From Brasenia schreberi (taxonomy: Eukaryota > Streptophyta > Magnoliopsida > Nymphaeales > Cabombaceae): a DNA stretch of 64,000 nucleotides. This document shows, in pieces, positions 13,020 to 25,554 of the stretch. Numbering within the stretch: the stretch's first letter is position 1; each line of letters starts with the position of its first letter. The stretch covers positions 6,349,501 to 6,413,500 of the forward strand of contig JAYKKT010000046.1 in NCBI GenBank assembly GCA_036023115.1. Reading direction: 5' to 3'. The notes under the pieces were generated by a model. That model saw only the letters and a program-made list of their open reading frames with translations. It did no database searches and was not told the origin of the DNA. Both the position numbers and the translations under genes were made by a program.

Positions 13020-13502
13020 TCAGCAATGGGCAGGGCGAAAAACCAAAGGCCCTGCATCATAAACAACGGTTTTTCTATAAGGGCCATCAGAAAATGACTT
13101 GGAAACCCTGAGGGGAGATCCATCAACTCCACCATTGATGTTTGTGAACACGCCACAGAGAGGATCGGGAGAAGAGAGCAGCCTGACCGTGCAGCTTCGG
13201 CCAACATCAACATGGCCGTATCTAAAGAACCCTCCCTTCAGAGGTGCATAGAAATAGCCATTAAAATCGGTGGAATAGGCTCTGTAAAAACCCACATTTC
13301 CCTTCTTGCCTGTGCAAACAATCTTCACCTCCGCATTCACCACAGGAGTCCACGCTTGGTTGCAGTCTTGGCACTGAACGACACCCTGCACAATGCTCTC
13401 TTGCTGCTGCCTAGCTTTCCTGCATGAGACAAACGAGAATGAAGAGGAAAGCATCATCAGAACAACTAAGAAGAGCGTGTTCTTGATCACCATGATAGTC
13501 AT
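13020..13502 (-). CDS. Pollen Ole e 1 / extensin family secreted protein (second copy)
   Basis: A 160-aa single-exon paralogue of the gene at 10524. Residues 1-27 form a signal peptide (hydrophobic core about residues 9-25). The six conserved cysteines are at 44, 47, 63, 104, 116 and 160, with VVQCQDC as the entry motif. SSPDPLC, GGVDGSPLRVSK and the ending AGPLVFRP match the first copy almost word for word, while the N-terminal half is much more diverged. Translation may instead start at the second Met (residue 4). Possible TATA box at 13588-13595. Intact. Confidence 0.9.
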   Translation of the reverse strand: MTIMVIKNTLFLVVLMMLSSSFSFVSCRKARQQQESIVQGVVQCQDCNQAWTPVVNAEVKIVCTGKKGNVGFYRAYSTDFNGYFYAPLKGGFFRYGHVDVGRSCTVRLLSSPDPLCGVFTNINGGVDGSPLRVSKSFSDGPYRKTVVYDAGPLVFRPAHC

Positions 13503-13587
13503 CTTGATTTGTTTTTCATTAATGTCGATTATTGTTGACAGAAATATACAGGACTTGGGTGTGATCTTTGTTGCTGTCCTTAACAGA

Positions 13588-13595
13588 TATTTATA
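13588..13595 (-). promoter_or_regulatory. Possible TATA box of the minus-strand Ole e 1-like gene
   Basis: TATAAATA on the minus strand, about 86 bp upstream of the ATG at 13502. Position is right, but the region is AT-rich, so it could be chance. Confidence 0.35.
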
Positions 13596-16539
13596 TCAAG
13601 AACTGTTGCTAAGGGATAAGTACGAATACGTTAGCATGGTATACGCGCGCGCGCGCGCGCGCACGCACACACAATGGTGCTTTCACGTCATTAGCACGTA
13701 TAAAAGTATGATGGTGTGTGCATGGAGGCCAACGATTGATGTGTAACTTTGGTCTTCTGTCAACGTGAGTGCACGATAATACTAAGTGGCCAGATGATGT
13801 CTTCCCATGGTGAATTATCTCTGGTGGCGACCGTTCAGGAATGTAGTTAAAATTTCAATTTCTTGTTGAAATCTATTAACAATCCGGTTATTCTTTTTAT
13901 ATTAAATCCCATCTTGTATTACTGAAAGCAACATTGTTATGTTTTTGTTATTATATATATTAGCCACTAATTTTTGCGGATCAAAATGCGAATTTTCAGA
14001 ATTTTGGATTTCTCAAGAAGGTGTTTTCTTGCCAGTTGTAAAGAATATGTACTCTCTATATAAACTGCAGTAATATTTAGCTAATCCTATCTAAACCATA
14101 GCTGATCACAAAAATCGTGAGCTTGACAATCCATTGTGCCTTCAACCTTAGAAACAGCATATATAAGTTGATTCAATTGTAGAGAAAAAGTTGGTGGGAA
14201 ATAAATAGAATCAATTGTACAAAAAAGTTGGTGTGAAACAAATAGAAGATAAAATGATAAAATAAGATATATGTATAGCATCGTTTTGACACTTTAAAAC
14301 AAGCCTAAGTGAAGTTCTGATCAAAGTGTGCGAGAAGCTAGATGGGAAGTTTTTAAGAGAGAAGAGTGCGACCAAAATGCTGTAAAGAAATAAACATATT
14401 TATTATGTTTAGGTATAAATTAAAGTTAAAATTTAATAATTATATCGAGAATTCTGTCTTTTTTCAACTTAATTTAATGAAGAATTGTGTATTTTACATC
14501 TCAAACGAAGGGGTATGTTTCACCTGGAAGGGTGCATCTTTGGTTTTATAAATACCTGCTATCTCTTGTAAATAAAGAGCGAATTATGATATATTAGGGT
14601 ATAGATTTTCCATATAATTAAACATTGCATCCTCGCTATTTCTTAGTCTTAGAATCTCAAGGCTTGTTATTTCTACTAAGGTGAATTAAGTGAGCCCTTA
14701 ATGAAACTAATAACACTTTTAGGAAAGTATCACATTAATTAAGATGTTTCAAACCTAATAATTCTACGCATCTTCCTTTGTTCATCATCAATTTATCAAC
14801 TCTTTGGCAGTCGCTTGAACGATAATTATAGCTGCTCCGGTGGATCCCCATTGAATTTCTAACAGTGTTCCATTAATTGGATTTGGTAAAGTTTTTTTGT
14901 TTTACGTCCTTTCCTGGTTCTAAGGCCTCATTAATAGGGTTCTTGATTAGCTCTTACTTGAGCTAATGAATTGTGCACTGTTGTCACCATTAAATTGGCC
15001 AGTTTGGACCGGGTTGGCTCCTTCAATTCTCTGCTTTAGCAACTCTTTTCGATCTGATTGCTGAAAGGGTCGGTGGCACCAACTTTTCTCTAATTACTTT
15101 ATTCTGTATTTAATTGTCAATTTATTGTTTAACGAGTATGAATTTGGATTTAAACAAGTATAAAAGGCTTCATAATGGCTCTAGAAATGGTACCCACGTG
15201 AAAGATTCACATGACTAGAAACTCAAGTCCTCATTGAGCTCATCCGATGACTCGATAAACCCATTAAGGCAAACTGATGTGGAGCTTGGCTCGGTCCAAT
15301 TTGTATAAATTCGTTAAGCAATACTCTGTAAGGCTAATAAATATCTTATATGAGTGATTGGGTCTCATGCTTGATCATTGCTTTTTGAGAATATGAGTAT
15401 AATAATATTATTAATAAAAACCTTTTTTTAATTATACTTATGTCACCAAAAAACAATGAGTCAATATGAGTGAGCATCGTGAGAACTAAGTGCAGATTAG
15501 TACTATTACCTTTTAGATTCTTAGAAGGAGCTCCGAAGTGCATAAGGTATATGTCATGTGAATTATGATATATTGTTTTTCTTAAGAAAAAGTAACACCC
15601 TTGTATAGATTAGGAGCCAAATATAAACTTGATAACTCTAATACAATGATACGACACTAATGGGTAAGGAACACTTAACAAGGACACTCCAAATGGGACA
15701 AAATGATATTAATATAGATCCTACACAATTTGGATCCAAATCCAATACTTGAGTTATGACCCAAATGACTCTAAAATATATAAATGAGATCCAACTGACT
15801 CTAGATAGATTCAAGACATGATCCAACTAACTAACCAAATCAAATTTAGATCAAGAATGGCACCTCCAAATCAAAACCCATGTGTCATGTGGATCACATT
15901 TGATGTCGCTAGGCTCATGCACGAAGTCTCTCTACAAGTGGTCAACGCCCTGTGACGGTGTCCGATTTGGGAAATGTTGTCCTGCAAATCCACTTTGACC
16001 TTTTCTAAGAGCATCCTACGAAGATCTATATGCGAGATGTAGGTGGACTGGAATCAAATTGAATATGGATTCACAAAATCGTTCATGAGATAACAGTGCA
16101 ATGAGTTTCAGTTTGGATCTGGAGTTGGATATGAAAGTCCAAAAACATATACGAAAAAGTACACAATCAGATACCAGAGATTTGTTAGATATTAGATATT
16201 TCGGAAATATGATTGAGCAAAAGCCAAATCTGAATCCGGTTAATATCCAGATATGGGCTCAGCAGTAGGAGTACCAAGAGACTTGGTACAGTTCAATCAG
16301 CATAATCGGATCCACCATTGGATCAGATATCAGATATATCCAATCTGTTACATCCCTATCTAGGGTTATCGTGAAGAGAGCAACACTTGAATTTTGATTT
16401 TCAAGGTTCGAAAATCAAACTCAATAAATCTTTGCTACTCAAATCAGGATATATAAAATTATCAAAATGTAGGCGAAATTAAAGACCCGTTGCGGCCTGA
16501 ACAGGTTCACTAATCAGGCTTGGGTTCGGACCATAAGCA

Positions 16540-16640
16540 ATGGCGCTGCAGACACTACAAGGTGCACATCCCGGGCATCGAACTTCTGACACAGACTTCA
16601 CAGGCATTCCCTAACGAGATGAGTTAATACCACAAGATTA
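16540..16640 (-). repeat. SINE-like remnant
   Basis: Minus strand reads GTATTAACTCATCTCGTTAG (box A-like) and, about 30 bases on, GAAGTTCGATGCCCGGG (box B-like). Diverged tRNA-derived repeat. Confidence 0.4.
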
Positions 16641-17010
16641 GGGATGCCAATCAGTAAGATATATCCAAGATTCAATCCAAACCCAAAACAACTTCGGTAT
16701 CTGAAACCCAATCAAAGTATTCATTAACTCTCAATCGAGTTTGGTTATCAAATATAGTTGATGGATATCCCGCCATCTGTTTCTGAATATCATGTATCTT
16801 TTCTGGTATTGTTTTTGGCTGTTCAGATCCAACTCTGGGTCCAACACATTAGTACCTGATTTGGCAAAGCCAATACCCGATCAATATCCAGTCCATTCAC
16901 ATCCTCGTACATAGTTGGCTACTGAAGCGGCAACCACATGGTTCACATATCACAACATAAAGGATGCGATTAATGAAGCAACAACCATATGATTCTCATA
17001 TTACAGCCTC

Positions 17011-17011
17011 A

Positions 17012-17056
<45 letters not shown>

Positions 17057-17058
17057 TG
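17011..17058. repeat. (CT)n(CA)n microsatellite
   Basis: CT dinucleotides turning into CA dinucleotides. Confidence 0.95.
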
Positions 17059-17635
17059 AATATAATTATTCAAGGGCATGTGCTATCTTAACCAGCTGAT
17101 ATCTAGAGGCTTCTTTTGAAACATCGACTGCCAAGCAGGGCAACTTTACCATTATGAGATGCCAGTGAATTCAACTTCAATAATGTCTCAACCATCTGCC
17201 TTCCTCCTTTCTTCATCTACCTTCCTCCTCACTATTAAGTGACATTATAGGATTGAACAGTACTGAACCGAAATCAAACTCTTTTAGATCGACTACATGA
17301 ATTCTTAGTCACCATTGTACTCATACTTTCGTTCGTTAGCATGATGAGAGAAAGATTATATTTGATAGTTTCTTTCCAACACTTCATGCCAACGTTTTAC
17401 GAAATAATTAAATTTACATTATGCAATGACAGGCCCGTTCATGCGAAGGCAAAGGGGCTGTTGACCCAAAAATTTAGGTTAATCTTTAATTAACTATTTC
17501 AAGAATTCTTTAACCATAATATTACTCAAAATGGGTCACCTCACCCCAGAAAATTTTCTAGGTCGCCATTGACATCATGTATATGTGGGTTCATACAGTG
17601 GCTATGCAGAAAAAGGAAACACAAAGCATGGGATT

Positions 17636-19861
17636 TGTAAGATCCTTATTTTATTATTATTTAATATATTTTATTAATTGTAACTATAGACATGAAATTT
17701 TCACTCAAGCCTATGTAGGGACTTGAAATAAGAATTTCAATTTCACTTCATGCGCGAGTGTGCTAGCTAGTTTCCAAAAACTAGCAAATGTATGAAAATC
17801 CGACTTAATTGGCGATTGTGGCTAAGCGGACTCTTTTTGCTTTAGGCCTTCTTGAACCGATGCTCAAGGGTCAGCCTAAGCACTTAGGGATTTCGAATAT
17901 ATAGGTGATGTTTCCTAATTCACGTGAAAACAAAGTGTTTTGCTAAGAAACAATGGGTGCACTTGGTTCTAAGCTTGAAAATCAACAAGTTCTGAAAAGC
18001 AGAAACTAATCCTGTTTTCAGAACTTATTCCTGAAATTTTCTTGGTGGTCTAGGGATCTCCAAAATTCATAACAATTTTACAGGCTATAGCTTGAAGTGT
18101 TGAGATCTTAAACCACTTTTTATTTTGAATTTTGGGATAATAAATTTACAGAATTAAATCAAATACTAGACTTAACTCAACAATTTCAGGACCTTCTGTG
18201 ACAAAAATATAGAGGCTCAAAGAATACTATCTCGGGGTACAGAACTCCAAATGTTATGATTTTAGTCTTTTCGGAAAGTCATGAATGTCAGATTTTCGAT
18301 GAGTCTAATTTTATCAAATTTGGATTCCTACAGATAGAGATATAGAACTTTTACCCAATCCCTATTGCAGAAAAACTGACTGTGTAGAAAAGAGAACTAA
18401 GTTTGTCCAATCATTCCCAATTTTATTCACGAGGTTGTACGATCCTAAAATTCTTACCAATTTTATTTTTAATGTGTTACGTGTAGGTATTGTGCATAAA
18501 ATTTCGGAACATTCGGATCACAAATCAAATAATGAAAATTATGGCAATTAAGGTATGCAGATGTTGGGAAACCAAAATTTCGTTTTCAGAACATACATGA
18601 ATGCAAACTCACCCGAATTTAAATTGCAACAACCCAACAACACCAAGCAAATTGCTAAAGGGAAATGAATGGAAATATATATCTTAGCTTAAGCATAGAA
18701 GAGATTAGAGAATATAGAGTGTTTTATATAATATATTGGGATAGAATCACGAAATCAAACACATAGAGTGCGTAAGAATGAAAAATTCACAACACATATA
18801 CTTCTTATTACATCATGAGGGGAGACAAGACTCCATTAATACAACCTCTTTCAAATTGAATAGGAAGAAGAGATATATAGGAATCAAGAGTGAAAAATAC
18901 TTATAAAATTTTCTTCAAGAATCGGCTCCAAAAGATTAAACTCGGCTCACACTCTCCTCGATTCCCTCTCCTTTTCTCTCACGGTTTTCTCCAAATATGT
19001 GCAGCACTTAGCCTAGAATCTACCATCTTTTTCCCTCTCTCCACACTTCCCAAGCAGCCTACGAGTTTCCTAGGTGCAACCCTTCCTTGCTAAACACCCA
19101 AGATACTCCAAGACGTGAAGTGCAACCCCTTCTTGAAACCCCTCTCCAATAAGTCTCATGCCCCTACCACCCCCCCCCCCCCCCTCTGGCAAGGGAGCCC
19201 TCTTCTAGGCCTTTCCTTGGGGCGGGCCTTCCGTGGCATATCCAACCCCAAGGTTTGGTCATGTGGTCTCCCTTTAGGCAATATGGACTAGCCTCATGTG
19301 GCCTGGTTCTTGGCTCCCAATTGAATACGCCTAGCCCTAGTGGGGCACACTTGGCTGAGTGAACCTAAATGTGCCCGGCTAGGCTCGAGGGAGGGTCTTG
19401 ATCAATCTTCAGTATGGCTCGCCTTGACCTTGTTTGCTTTTGTCTTGCTATATGAGTTAAATAAGATCTTGATAAGTATTTGGAATCAGCTCCAAAACAT
19501 CTATCTTCTTCAAATTTGAAATGAACTAGCTCATCCTTATCTTATCCAAACGGCTCCTTGATTTTCATAACCAATTAGAGACGCTTTGCTGATGGCCCAT
19601 GTAACTTGATTTGTTTGAGGAAGATATGCCTTTGACCTAGTCCATCCCTTCACTTTTGGGTTTGAACTCGATCCCGTATTGAATTGGGTCCCACCTATTC
19701 GCCTGATTTGCTTCGAATCATATAGGCTTTTTAACTTAAATTTAAAACTTTTACTTTGCAGTATTTCTAAAAGATTTGACCTTTTCAAAAGGTTTTAAAT
19801 TATTTGAATTTTCGAAATTGAAAGTTTAGGAAAATTTTGATTTTGGGTGTTTACGGTAACA
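17636..19861 (+). mobile_element. Possible solo LTR of a Ty3/gypsy-type element
   Basis: Starts TGTAAGATCC and ends in TTTTGGGTGTTTACGG, resembling the TGTAAGACCC...GTGTTTACA ends of plant gypsy LTRs. Inside is a TATA-like TTTTATATAATATATT at about 18722. No coding sequence. I could not find a matching target-site duplication and the 3' CA is not intact, so this is tentative. Confidence 0.3.
19169..19186. repeat. Poly-C tract
   Basis: About 16 consecutive C residues in otherwise mixed sequence; prone to length error. Confidence 0.85.
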
Positions 19862-20254
19862 TATTTCCACAAGAGTGCATATGTAAATAGTAAAACATTT
19901 AAAACTGTGCAAGAAATTAAATATTCACAAGAAAAGAGTTTATATGGAGTAGGTTATCGAGTTACTGCCTGAATCATGTCAAGCCATTCCGCTGGGGCTG
20001 GCAATTCAAGACACAACCCGAAAACCAACCAGAACTCGACTTCAAGTCATGGCCATCCAAAGCGACTTGAAGAAAATGAGGCATTAGAGGCTGACTTGGT
20101 TTGGCACAGACACGAAAAGCTAAGTATATTCTATCACATGGTTTGTCCTTCACTCACCAATATAGAAAAAAACGATGGTATCGCATACCATGTTTTTTAT
20201 ATAGCTTTCAAATTTAACCATCACCTATTGAAAATAGTTTATTTGATGGAAAGT

Positions 20255-20360
20255 TGGGGTCAGGCAGAGCCCTACCTGGCTTGGACACCCGGTTGTCCAA
20301 CTCATGACCTTCCATTGTCAAGTCCTTTTAATTCAACACCGTAACCAATTAGACTATGCT
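20255..20360 (-). repeat. SINE-like remnant
   Basis: Minus strand begins GCATAGTCTAATTGGTTACG, a tRNA-like 5' end with a box A, and later has GGTCATGAGTTGGAC, a weak box B. Confidence 0.4.
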
Positions 20361-20604
20361 TGTAATACCCGTTGGTGATAAGGATCATAGTAACAAATTA
20401 AAAATAGCACCATAGATGATAATTTGAGAATTTTTTTTTGAGGTGATTTAGACGCATAAAAAGATGATCAAAATAGTTCTAATAAAAAAGAGTGAAAAAT
20501 TAGATGTTTAAAATGTTAAAAGAGAAAGAAAAGGATTATTAAAATGTTAGAATAAAATAATAAAAATGATTTAACTTTTGTTAAGTAGCTTGATGTATCA
20601 CTAA

Positions 20605-20712
20605 TCCTTTTCTTCTCTTTCAAAGCAATATGCATGTCCATGATATCGAACTCATAACCTTGAACTTGTGAGTTGACTCCCTAATCAAGTAAGTTGTTGC
20701 TCACTGTGCATC
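20605..20712 (-). repeat. tRNA-derived SINE-like remnant
   Basis: Minus strand has AACTTACTTGATTAGGGAG, TCAACTCACAAGTTCAAGG and TTATGAGTTCGATATCATG in the same order as the copy at 10141. Confidence 0.5.
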
Positions 20713-21240
20713 ATTAATTCCTATGTTACTGTACAATATTCTTGGATGAAAAACATGGTTTGATGTCTCTTACAAGGAAATAAATCTTCGTAGCATTTGC
20801 ACTTGGTGAGGAATAATGCTAAGAAATAGATTCCATAAAGAATTCGTGGCTTCTGTTCTACCTTCCTTGAGAAAGAAGCTAAATCCAACTGTGTATATGC
20901 ATCATTAAAGTTTGTTTGTTTGACTCTCTCAAACAACCCTCTATCTCATAAATCTCCCCCTCCCCCCTAAGTCTAGCTAGAGAGAGAGAGGGAGAATTAT
21001 TTTTGAGATAAGGGAGAGACCCAGTTCTAGAGAGAGAATCACAACAAGGGCACTCAAACCCCTCGGTTTTCCTCTCATAAGAGAGGGAGAGATCTCCGGT
21101 TTTCTAGTTCCTCCAATCTGGCCCTGCCTTCCATTATACGGCACGAGAGAGAGAGAGAGGAGTTCTGCTGTTGCTTGAAGCCACAAAACATCGATCAGTT
21201 TTACATCTGCCGATCTTTTCACCAATCGGAGTCCCTCTCG

Positions 21241-21936
21241 ATGTGGCCGCGGTGGGGAAAGTCTGGCCGCCGGAGATTTCAGCCGGAACCTTCCCTCTCC
21301 TTCTCCAGCTTCAAGGACGTCCACACCCTCTGTAGAAACGATCCCCCCCGGAAAACCACCGTCTTCCATCGGACTGACTCCTCCCCACTTCGTATCTCCT
21401 CTTCCCTCTCCCGCCGGAACTCTCTTCCGGCGTCCTTCCCCCCAACAAACGAAGATGGTGACTCCCCTTTTGTCGAAACCACTCCCGTAAAAGTTGGAGA
21501 GAAGAAGATAGTCCTCTACTTCACGAGCCTGAGGGTCGTCCGGAAGACGTTTGAGGATTGCAGGGCCGTTCAATTGATCCTGAAAGGGTTCCGGGTACCC
21601 GTCGATGAGCGAGATCTCTCGATGGATACCGGATTTTTGCGCGAATTGGAATTGATTCTGGGCCGGAGGCTGAGCCTTCCGAGGGTATTTATCGGCGGGA
21701 GATACGTTGGCGGCGCCGAGGAGATCCGGCAGCTTCACGAGTCTGGCGAGCTCAAGCGTCGACTGGAGGGTTTGCCGGAGGCCGGCCCCGTCTGTGAGTT
21801 CTGCGGCGGCCTGAGGTTCGTCCTCTGCTCCGAGTGCGACGGCAGCCATAAGTGCTACACAGAGAAATTCGGATTCAGATCTTGCTCCAGTTGCAATGAG
21901 AACGGATTGACTAGGTGCCCTAATTGTTACTATTAA
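21241..21936 (+). CDS. Glutaredoxin-like protein with C-terminal zinc fingers
   Basis: A 231-aa single-exon protein of the plant GRXCR1-like glutaredoxin group. Residues 1-85 are a Ser/Arg/Pro-rich, probably disordered head. Residues 88-178 form the glutaredoxin fold: KIVLYFTSLRVVRKT, SLPRVFIGGRYVGG (the cis-Pro and glutathione-binding region) and a final helix. The usual CxxC/CxxS active site is replaced by SLRVVR, so it is unlikely to be a redox catalyst. Residues 185-229 carry four CxxC pairs (CEFC, CSEC, CSSC, CPNC), a zinc-binding tail typical of this group. An upstream in-frame ATG at 21175 would add 22 residues; I prefer 21241 because homologues begin with MWxRW-like residues near the head. 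Intact. Confidence 0.88.
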   Translation: MWPRWGKSGRRRFQPEPSLSFSSFKDVHTLCRNDPPRKTTVFHRTDSSPLRISSSLSRRNSLPASFPPTNEDGDSPFVETTPVKVGEKKIVLYFTSLRVVRKTFEDCRAVQLILKGFRVPVDERDLSMDTGFLRELELILGRRLSLPRVFIGGRYVGGAEEIRQLHESGELKRRLEGLPEAGPVCEFCGGLRFVLCSECDGSHKCYTEKFGFRSCSSCNENGLTRCPNCYY

Positions 21937-22365
21937 TCATTTGTGAATCTTACACTGAGATTTAAGAAGAAACGATGTGGTTCCTTTGTTTTAGAGCAGA
22001 AAACAATATCATTATTACTGTAAGTTAGAGAGAGGATGATATTGGAAAATTTTGCTTTCTTTTTGTAATTTTTTCATGTTTGGTTCCAATGAGAGTAAAA
22101 AAAAAAAACTCTCATTTCATCATTGTTTTCCTTCTCTATCTTTTTCTTTCTATTAGATTATGGTGGGACATGAGATAAAATGAGACGCGTATCTTATCTG
22201 ATCCAGACACTCAAATTCACCGCAAGAGGTGCTAAATAAAATCGAGCTGTAACTGTTAATAACTTAGTAAGGTAAAGGACGTGGTTTTGGTTTTGGTATT
22301 ACCCTTTCCTTTGGTTCTCTTTCTATGATTTGTTTTCCTTTTGGATTTTTTAGTGAAGAATGCAA

Positions 22366-22585
22366 GGATAGTTTTTGGTTTGGGGTCTGAGAAATGGTCT
22401 CTTTGGTATTTGTTTCATGAGAAAGTGAAGGATCATGGGAGAAAATGATCGCGGTATCATCCATGTTTTTTGTTGTGGAGTCTGAGAAATGGTTTCTCTG
22501 GGATATTTGTTTCATGAGAAAATGATGGATGATGGGGAAAAAGGATGGTTGTATCATCATAATTTTTTTGGTATAGGATGCATGA
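22366..22585. repeat. Tandem duplication, about 110-bp period
   Basis: GGGGTCTGAGAAATGGTCTC and TTTGTTTCATGAGAAAGTGA in unit one recur as GTGGAGTCTGAGAAATGGTT and TTTGTTTCATGAGAAAATGA in unit two. Confidence 0.85.
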
Positions 22586-23339
22586 TGGTGACATGTCATG
22601 CATAGCGCCATCATTGTGAAGGTGGGGGCTCACTCACCCTTCCATTGAAATGGTTTTGGGGAATAGAGAAAGGAAGTGATTTGAGATTATCTTTGTTTGA
22701 GAATCTGCATTCAGCAAAGGCCTCAATATCTACTCGAGGGTCGTGGAATAAGCACTGCCCAAGTTCATGATCTCAAACTGTGGTAATGTGGAGTTCACGA
22801 GTGAGGTGCTCTTTCGCGTGAGAGAAGCAGGATCTTTGAAAGTCTCCTACTGTGTTCTAACTTGCAGACAAAAGAGAACCATTTTGTGGGAGATACAGTT
22901 TGTCAGTACCTGTTGTATGAAGACAAATGTGGATGATATCATGGCACCCATTCATGCATCGAAGCTCATGGTCATCGCTCCAGATTCCATGGTCAGCATC
23001 ATGCCATCAACGTCATGGTGACATCACATCTGCATATGAATATTGAAAGCAGTAAAAGAAGGCATGTTATCTATGGGATAGAGATGATGTATGGTGGTGA
23101 TGAGTCATGTATGCATCCATCGACATCATTAAAATGGACATAGCATAGGCTCCACCAGACCTGCACTGTGTTTGGTCACCGTCATATGTTGGCACTCTAC
23201 TTGGGATTGGGTAAGGGGCCTGCTGCATAATGCTTTATTTTCTAAATGGGTACCCGGGAAAATTCAAAAAGCAGGTTCTTCCTTAGCTACATACCAAAAG
23301 ATACTTATTTAAATCAAACAGAAGCTCACGAACTTTTTG

Positions 23340-23388
23340 GTAATAATAACAACTAAGCCTTTTCCCATATTGAATGGGATTGGGTATA
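23340..23388 (-). mobile_element. RTE LINE 3' end, severely 5'-truncated
   Basis: AACAACTAAGCCTTTTCCCA on the plus strand is the reverse complement of the LINE terminus (TGGGAAAAGGCTTAGTTGTT). Only about 45 bp remain. Confidence 0.7.
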
Positions 23389-24212
23389 TAGTTTTTTTGT
23401 TTTTTAGAATCTATGATAAGTCCAACAAAGTTTCACATGATGTTGATTTAATGTGAAAATCAGAAAAAATCAGAAAAAAAATAAATGTGGCCCCTATCAC
23501 CTCCTTTATCAATCAAAAGATAAAAGAGGAATTACATGAGATACGGTGGGGGAGCAAATGCCCATTTTTTGTTAGAGATATGGGGACACAAATTAAACTT
23601 TTTCTTTTGGCAGGAAGAGGAAGGATGTCTAATTCTAAATTCTTTTCTGACAAATTTCAGAATGGCAAGGGATCCAATGTCTTTATGTGGTTGGCAGGAG
23701 GCACGTGAAATGGCCTTGCAACTAGTGCTAGCTCGTGCGCAACACCAGATATGCAAGAGCTTAGATACCTTTTGATCACCTAAACAGTCTTCACACAGAA
23801 GTTTTGCATTAGCTGAAACAAATTTACGAATTCGTTCTCTCTATGTTGTTGAATAGAAACATTTTACATGTTTGAATGAGCAGTTGACGATCGAAGGTTT
23901 ACAGACGTGGTAGAAGGGGAGAGCCGGAAGAACACTTTTGAGATCTCGTCAGGGACCTAACTTTAGCAGGCCAGGATAGGCACATAACTGAGGCCAGGTG
24001 ATTGTATCCTCACCAGTGTTTTACCTTGAGGAAGGTTCACATAACGCCAAAGAAGCATCAACAAGAAAACTTGGGAAAATAAATTCAAGTCTCACTGAAC
24101 TTAGTCAGTCCAAAATGTGGTTCCTCGCAAACAGGTGATCAAGAACACGATCATAAGCACCTTCTTAGATTTAGTGAAGACATGTGCAAGTAGTATGTCT
24201 TCAGCAATAGCT

Positions 24213-24420
24213 GGTCCCAAGCCCAAATAAAGAAGGGTTGTGTTAGGTAGCCAACAACCAACATAAATATTAACGGATCTTAACAGGTGCGACATTTCAT
24301 AGTGAGTGTATGAATCGTATTCGATATCAAAAATTAAGTATGGTAGGGCAAGAATTGTAGTGGTAGTCTTCGTGTTGCACACCTAACCGACTCCATTAGT
24401 GTGAGAAAAGGTTCAGGTAA
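24213..24420 (+). mobile_element. LINE 5'-end piece, perhaps a second miniature derivative
   Basis: GGTCCCAAGCCCAAATAAAG and GGGTTGTGTTAGGTAGCC match the LINE 5' end. About 150 bp later CCGACTCCATTAGTGTGAG followed by AAAAGGTT resembles the LINE 3' end (CCGACCCCATCTAGTATGGG, AAAAGGCTT). A further 5' UTR-like phrase, TTCTGACGTGCTGTAGG, follows at about 24548. Confidence 0.5.
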
Positions 24421-25554
24421 GGTAAGTGCAAGTACGTCTTCACAATTGAGGGTTTTAGACCATGAGAAGGCGCTTCTACATGCTTTTCTTCGAAAAGGCA
24501 AGGTGGAGTTAGGCTGACCTCACTAGTGGACTATATTGGCGATTGAAGTTCTGACGTGCTGTAGGATTGGTTGGCTAAAGTACTGAGTATCTCAACCCGG
24601 TATTAGTAATCTTTCGTGCATTGTAAGGTATTTGGGCGTTAAAGCTGACATATGAACCAAGCCGCTCGTAATTCAGCTTGGTCTGCTTCATCCTTGGCTT
24701 GCACATGTTTGGTTCGTTAAATCATATGACCTGAACATGATCATGATTTTTCAGCTTGATTCCGTTCATGAACCTCATTAATGGCAATTCTTCATTCTTA
24801 CCTAAACCATATCTTTAGGGTAATTGTACTAGGGTATTCAAGTTAAATGAGGGTCGTCTACTTTTAAGAAAACCTTAGCTTTGAAGTATTTAAGTCTCTC
24901 TCTCTCAAATAGATTAAGTTTGGGTCCTGAAAAATGGGGAACGGCCTCAAGCCTGGGTTGTTCAGCTAGCGGTAAGCTCTGCTCATTTGTACAGGAAAAA
25001 CCTGTCAATAGCTTACAGGTATTGTTTGGAGAAAGTACAACGAATAAAAGCTTTTCCGAACGTTATCTGCACATATAACCTTAGCTTAACCAACTTTCCA
25101 GCCGCAAATATAAAAAAGTTTTAGCAAGGCATATGAAAATACTCACATAATACATGTCATTTTTCCACCCATTATCTAGATAATGTGCTTCAAAAATAAT
25201 GCATTATGATTACTATATTTATATCAGCAATACCTGTCACTCTGGTTGAATAATGTTGTCACTATTGGGTAGATATACCAAGAAAGTAAGAAGCCAGAAG
25301 ACATAAACAGATTGCCTGACAGCTGATCATCATGCTTTCATGAATAAACTGCTTGTTTTGAGCTGACGGCTGATCAGCACGCATTCATGCATAATATGAA
25401 CTTGATTTTGACAATCACTAAATCTGTGCTTGCGACAATATGACACACCCTCAGTTATGTTCAAGGCTCAGCTTTACCGTAACATGACAATCTTATTTTT
25501 TATAACATATTATATGGGGCATTGCACGGCTACAGTACCTATAAAGAAGGCTTT

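Larger units (their letters stand above)
13503..21240. other. Long gene-poor, repeat-rich region
   Basis: No gene supported on either strand across more than 7 kb. Seen here: GC/CA microsatellite at about 13643-13672, CT/CA microsatellite at 17011-17058, three SINE-like pieces, a possible gypsy LTR (17636-19861) and a C tract at about 19170. A stretch at about 15640-15900 shares phrases with 26240-26560 (for example GACACTAATRRG and GATCCAAATNACTCTAAA), marking another old dispersed repeat. The last 250 bases before 21241 are CT-rich leader of the glutaredoxin-like gene. Confidence 0.55.

Noticed and set aside
19976..20344. 122-codon open frame beginning MSSHSAGAGNSRHN
   Set aside because: No motif, no splice or promoter support, and its 3' part is a SINE-like repeat.
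20977..21849. 290-codon open frame on the minus strand
   Set aside because: It is the antisense shadow of the glutaredoxin-like gene: GC-rich codons, no recognisable domain, low-complexity Glu/Arg stretches.
22264..22614. 116-codon minus-strand frame with two similar halves (FSHDPSLSHETN)
   Set aside because: The similarity comes from the 110-bp DNA tandem duplication; no protein signature and no codon bias.
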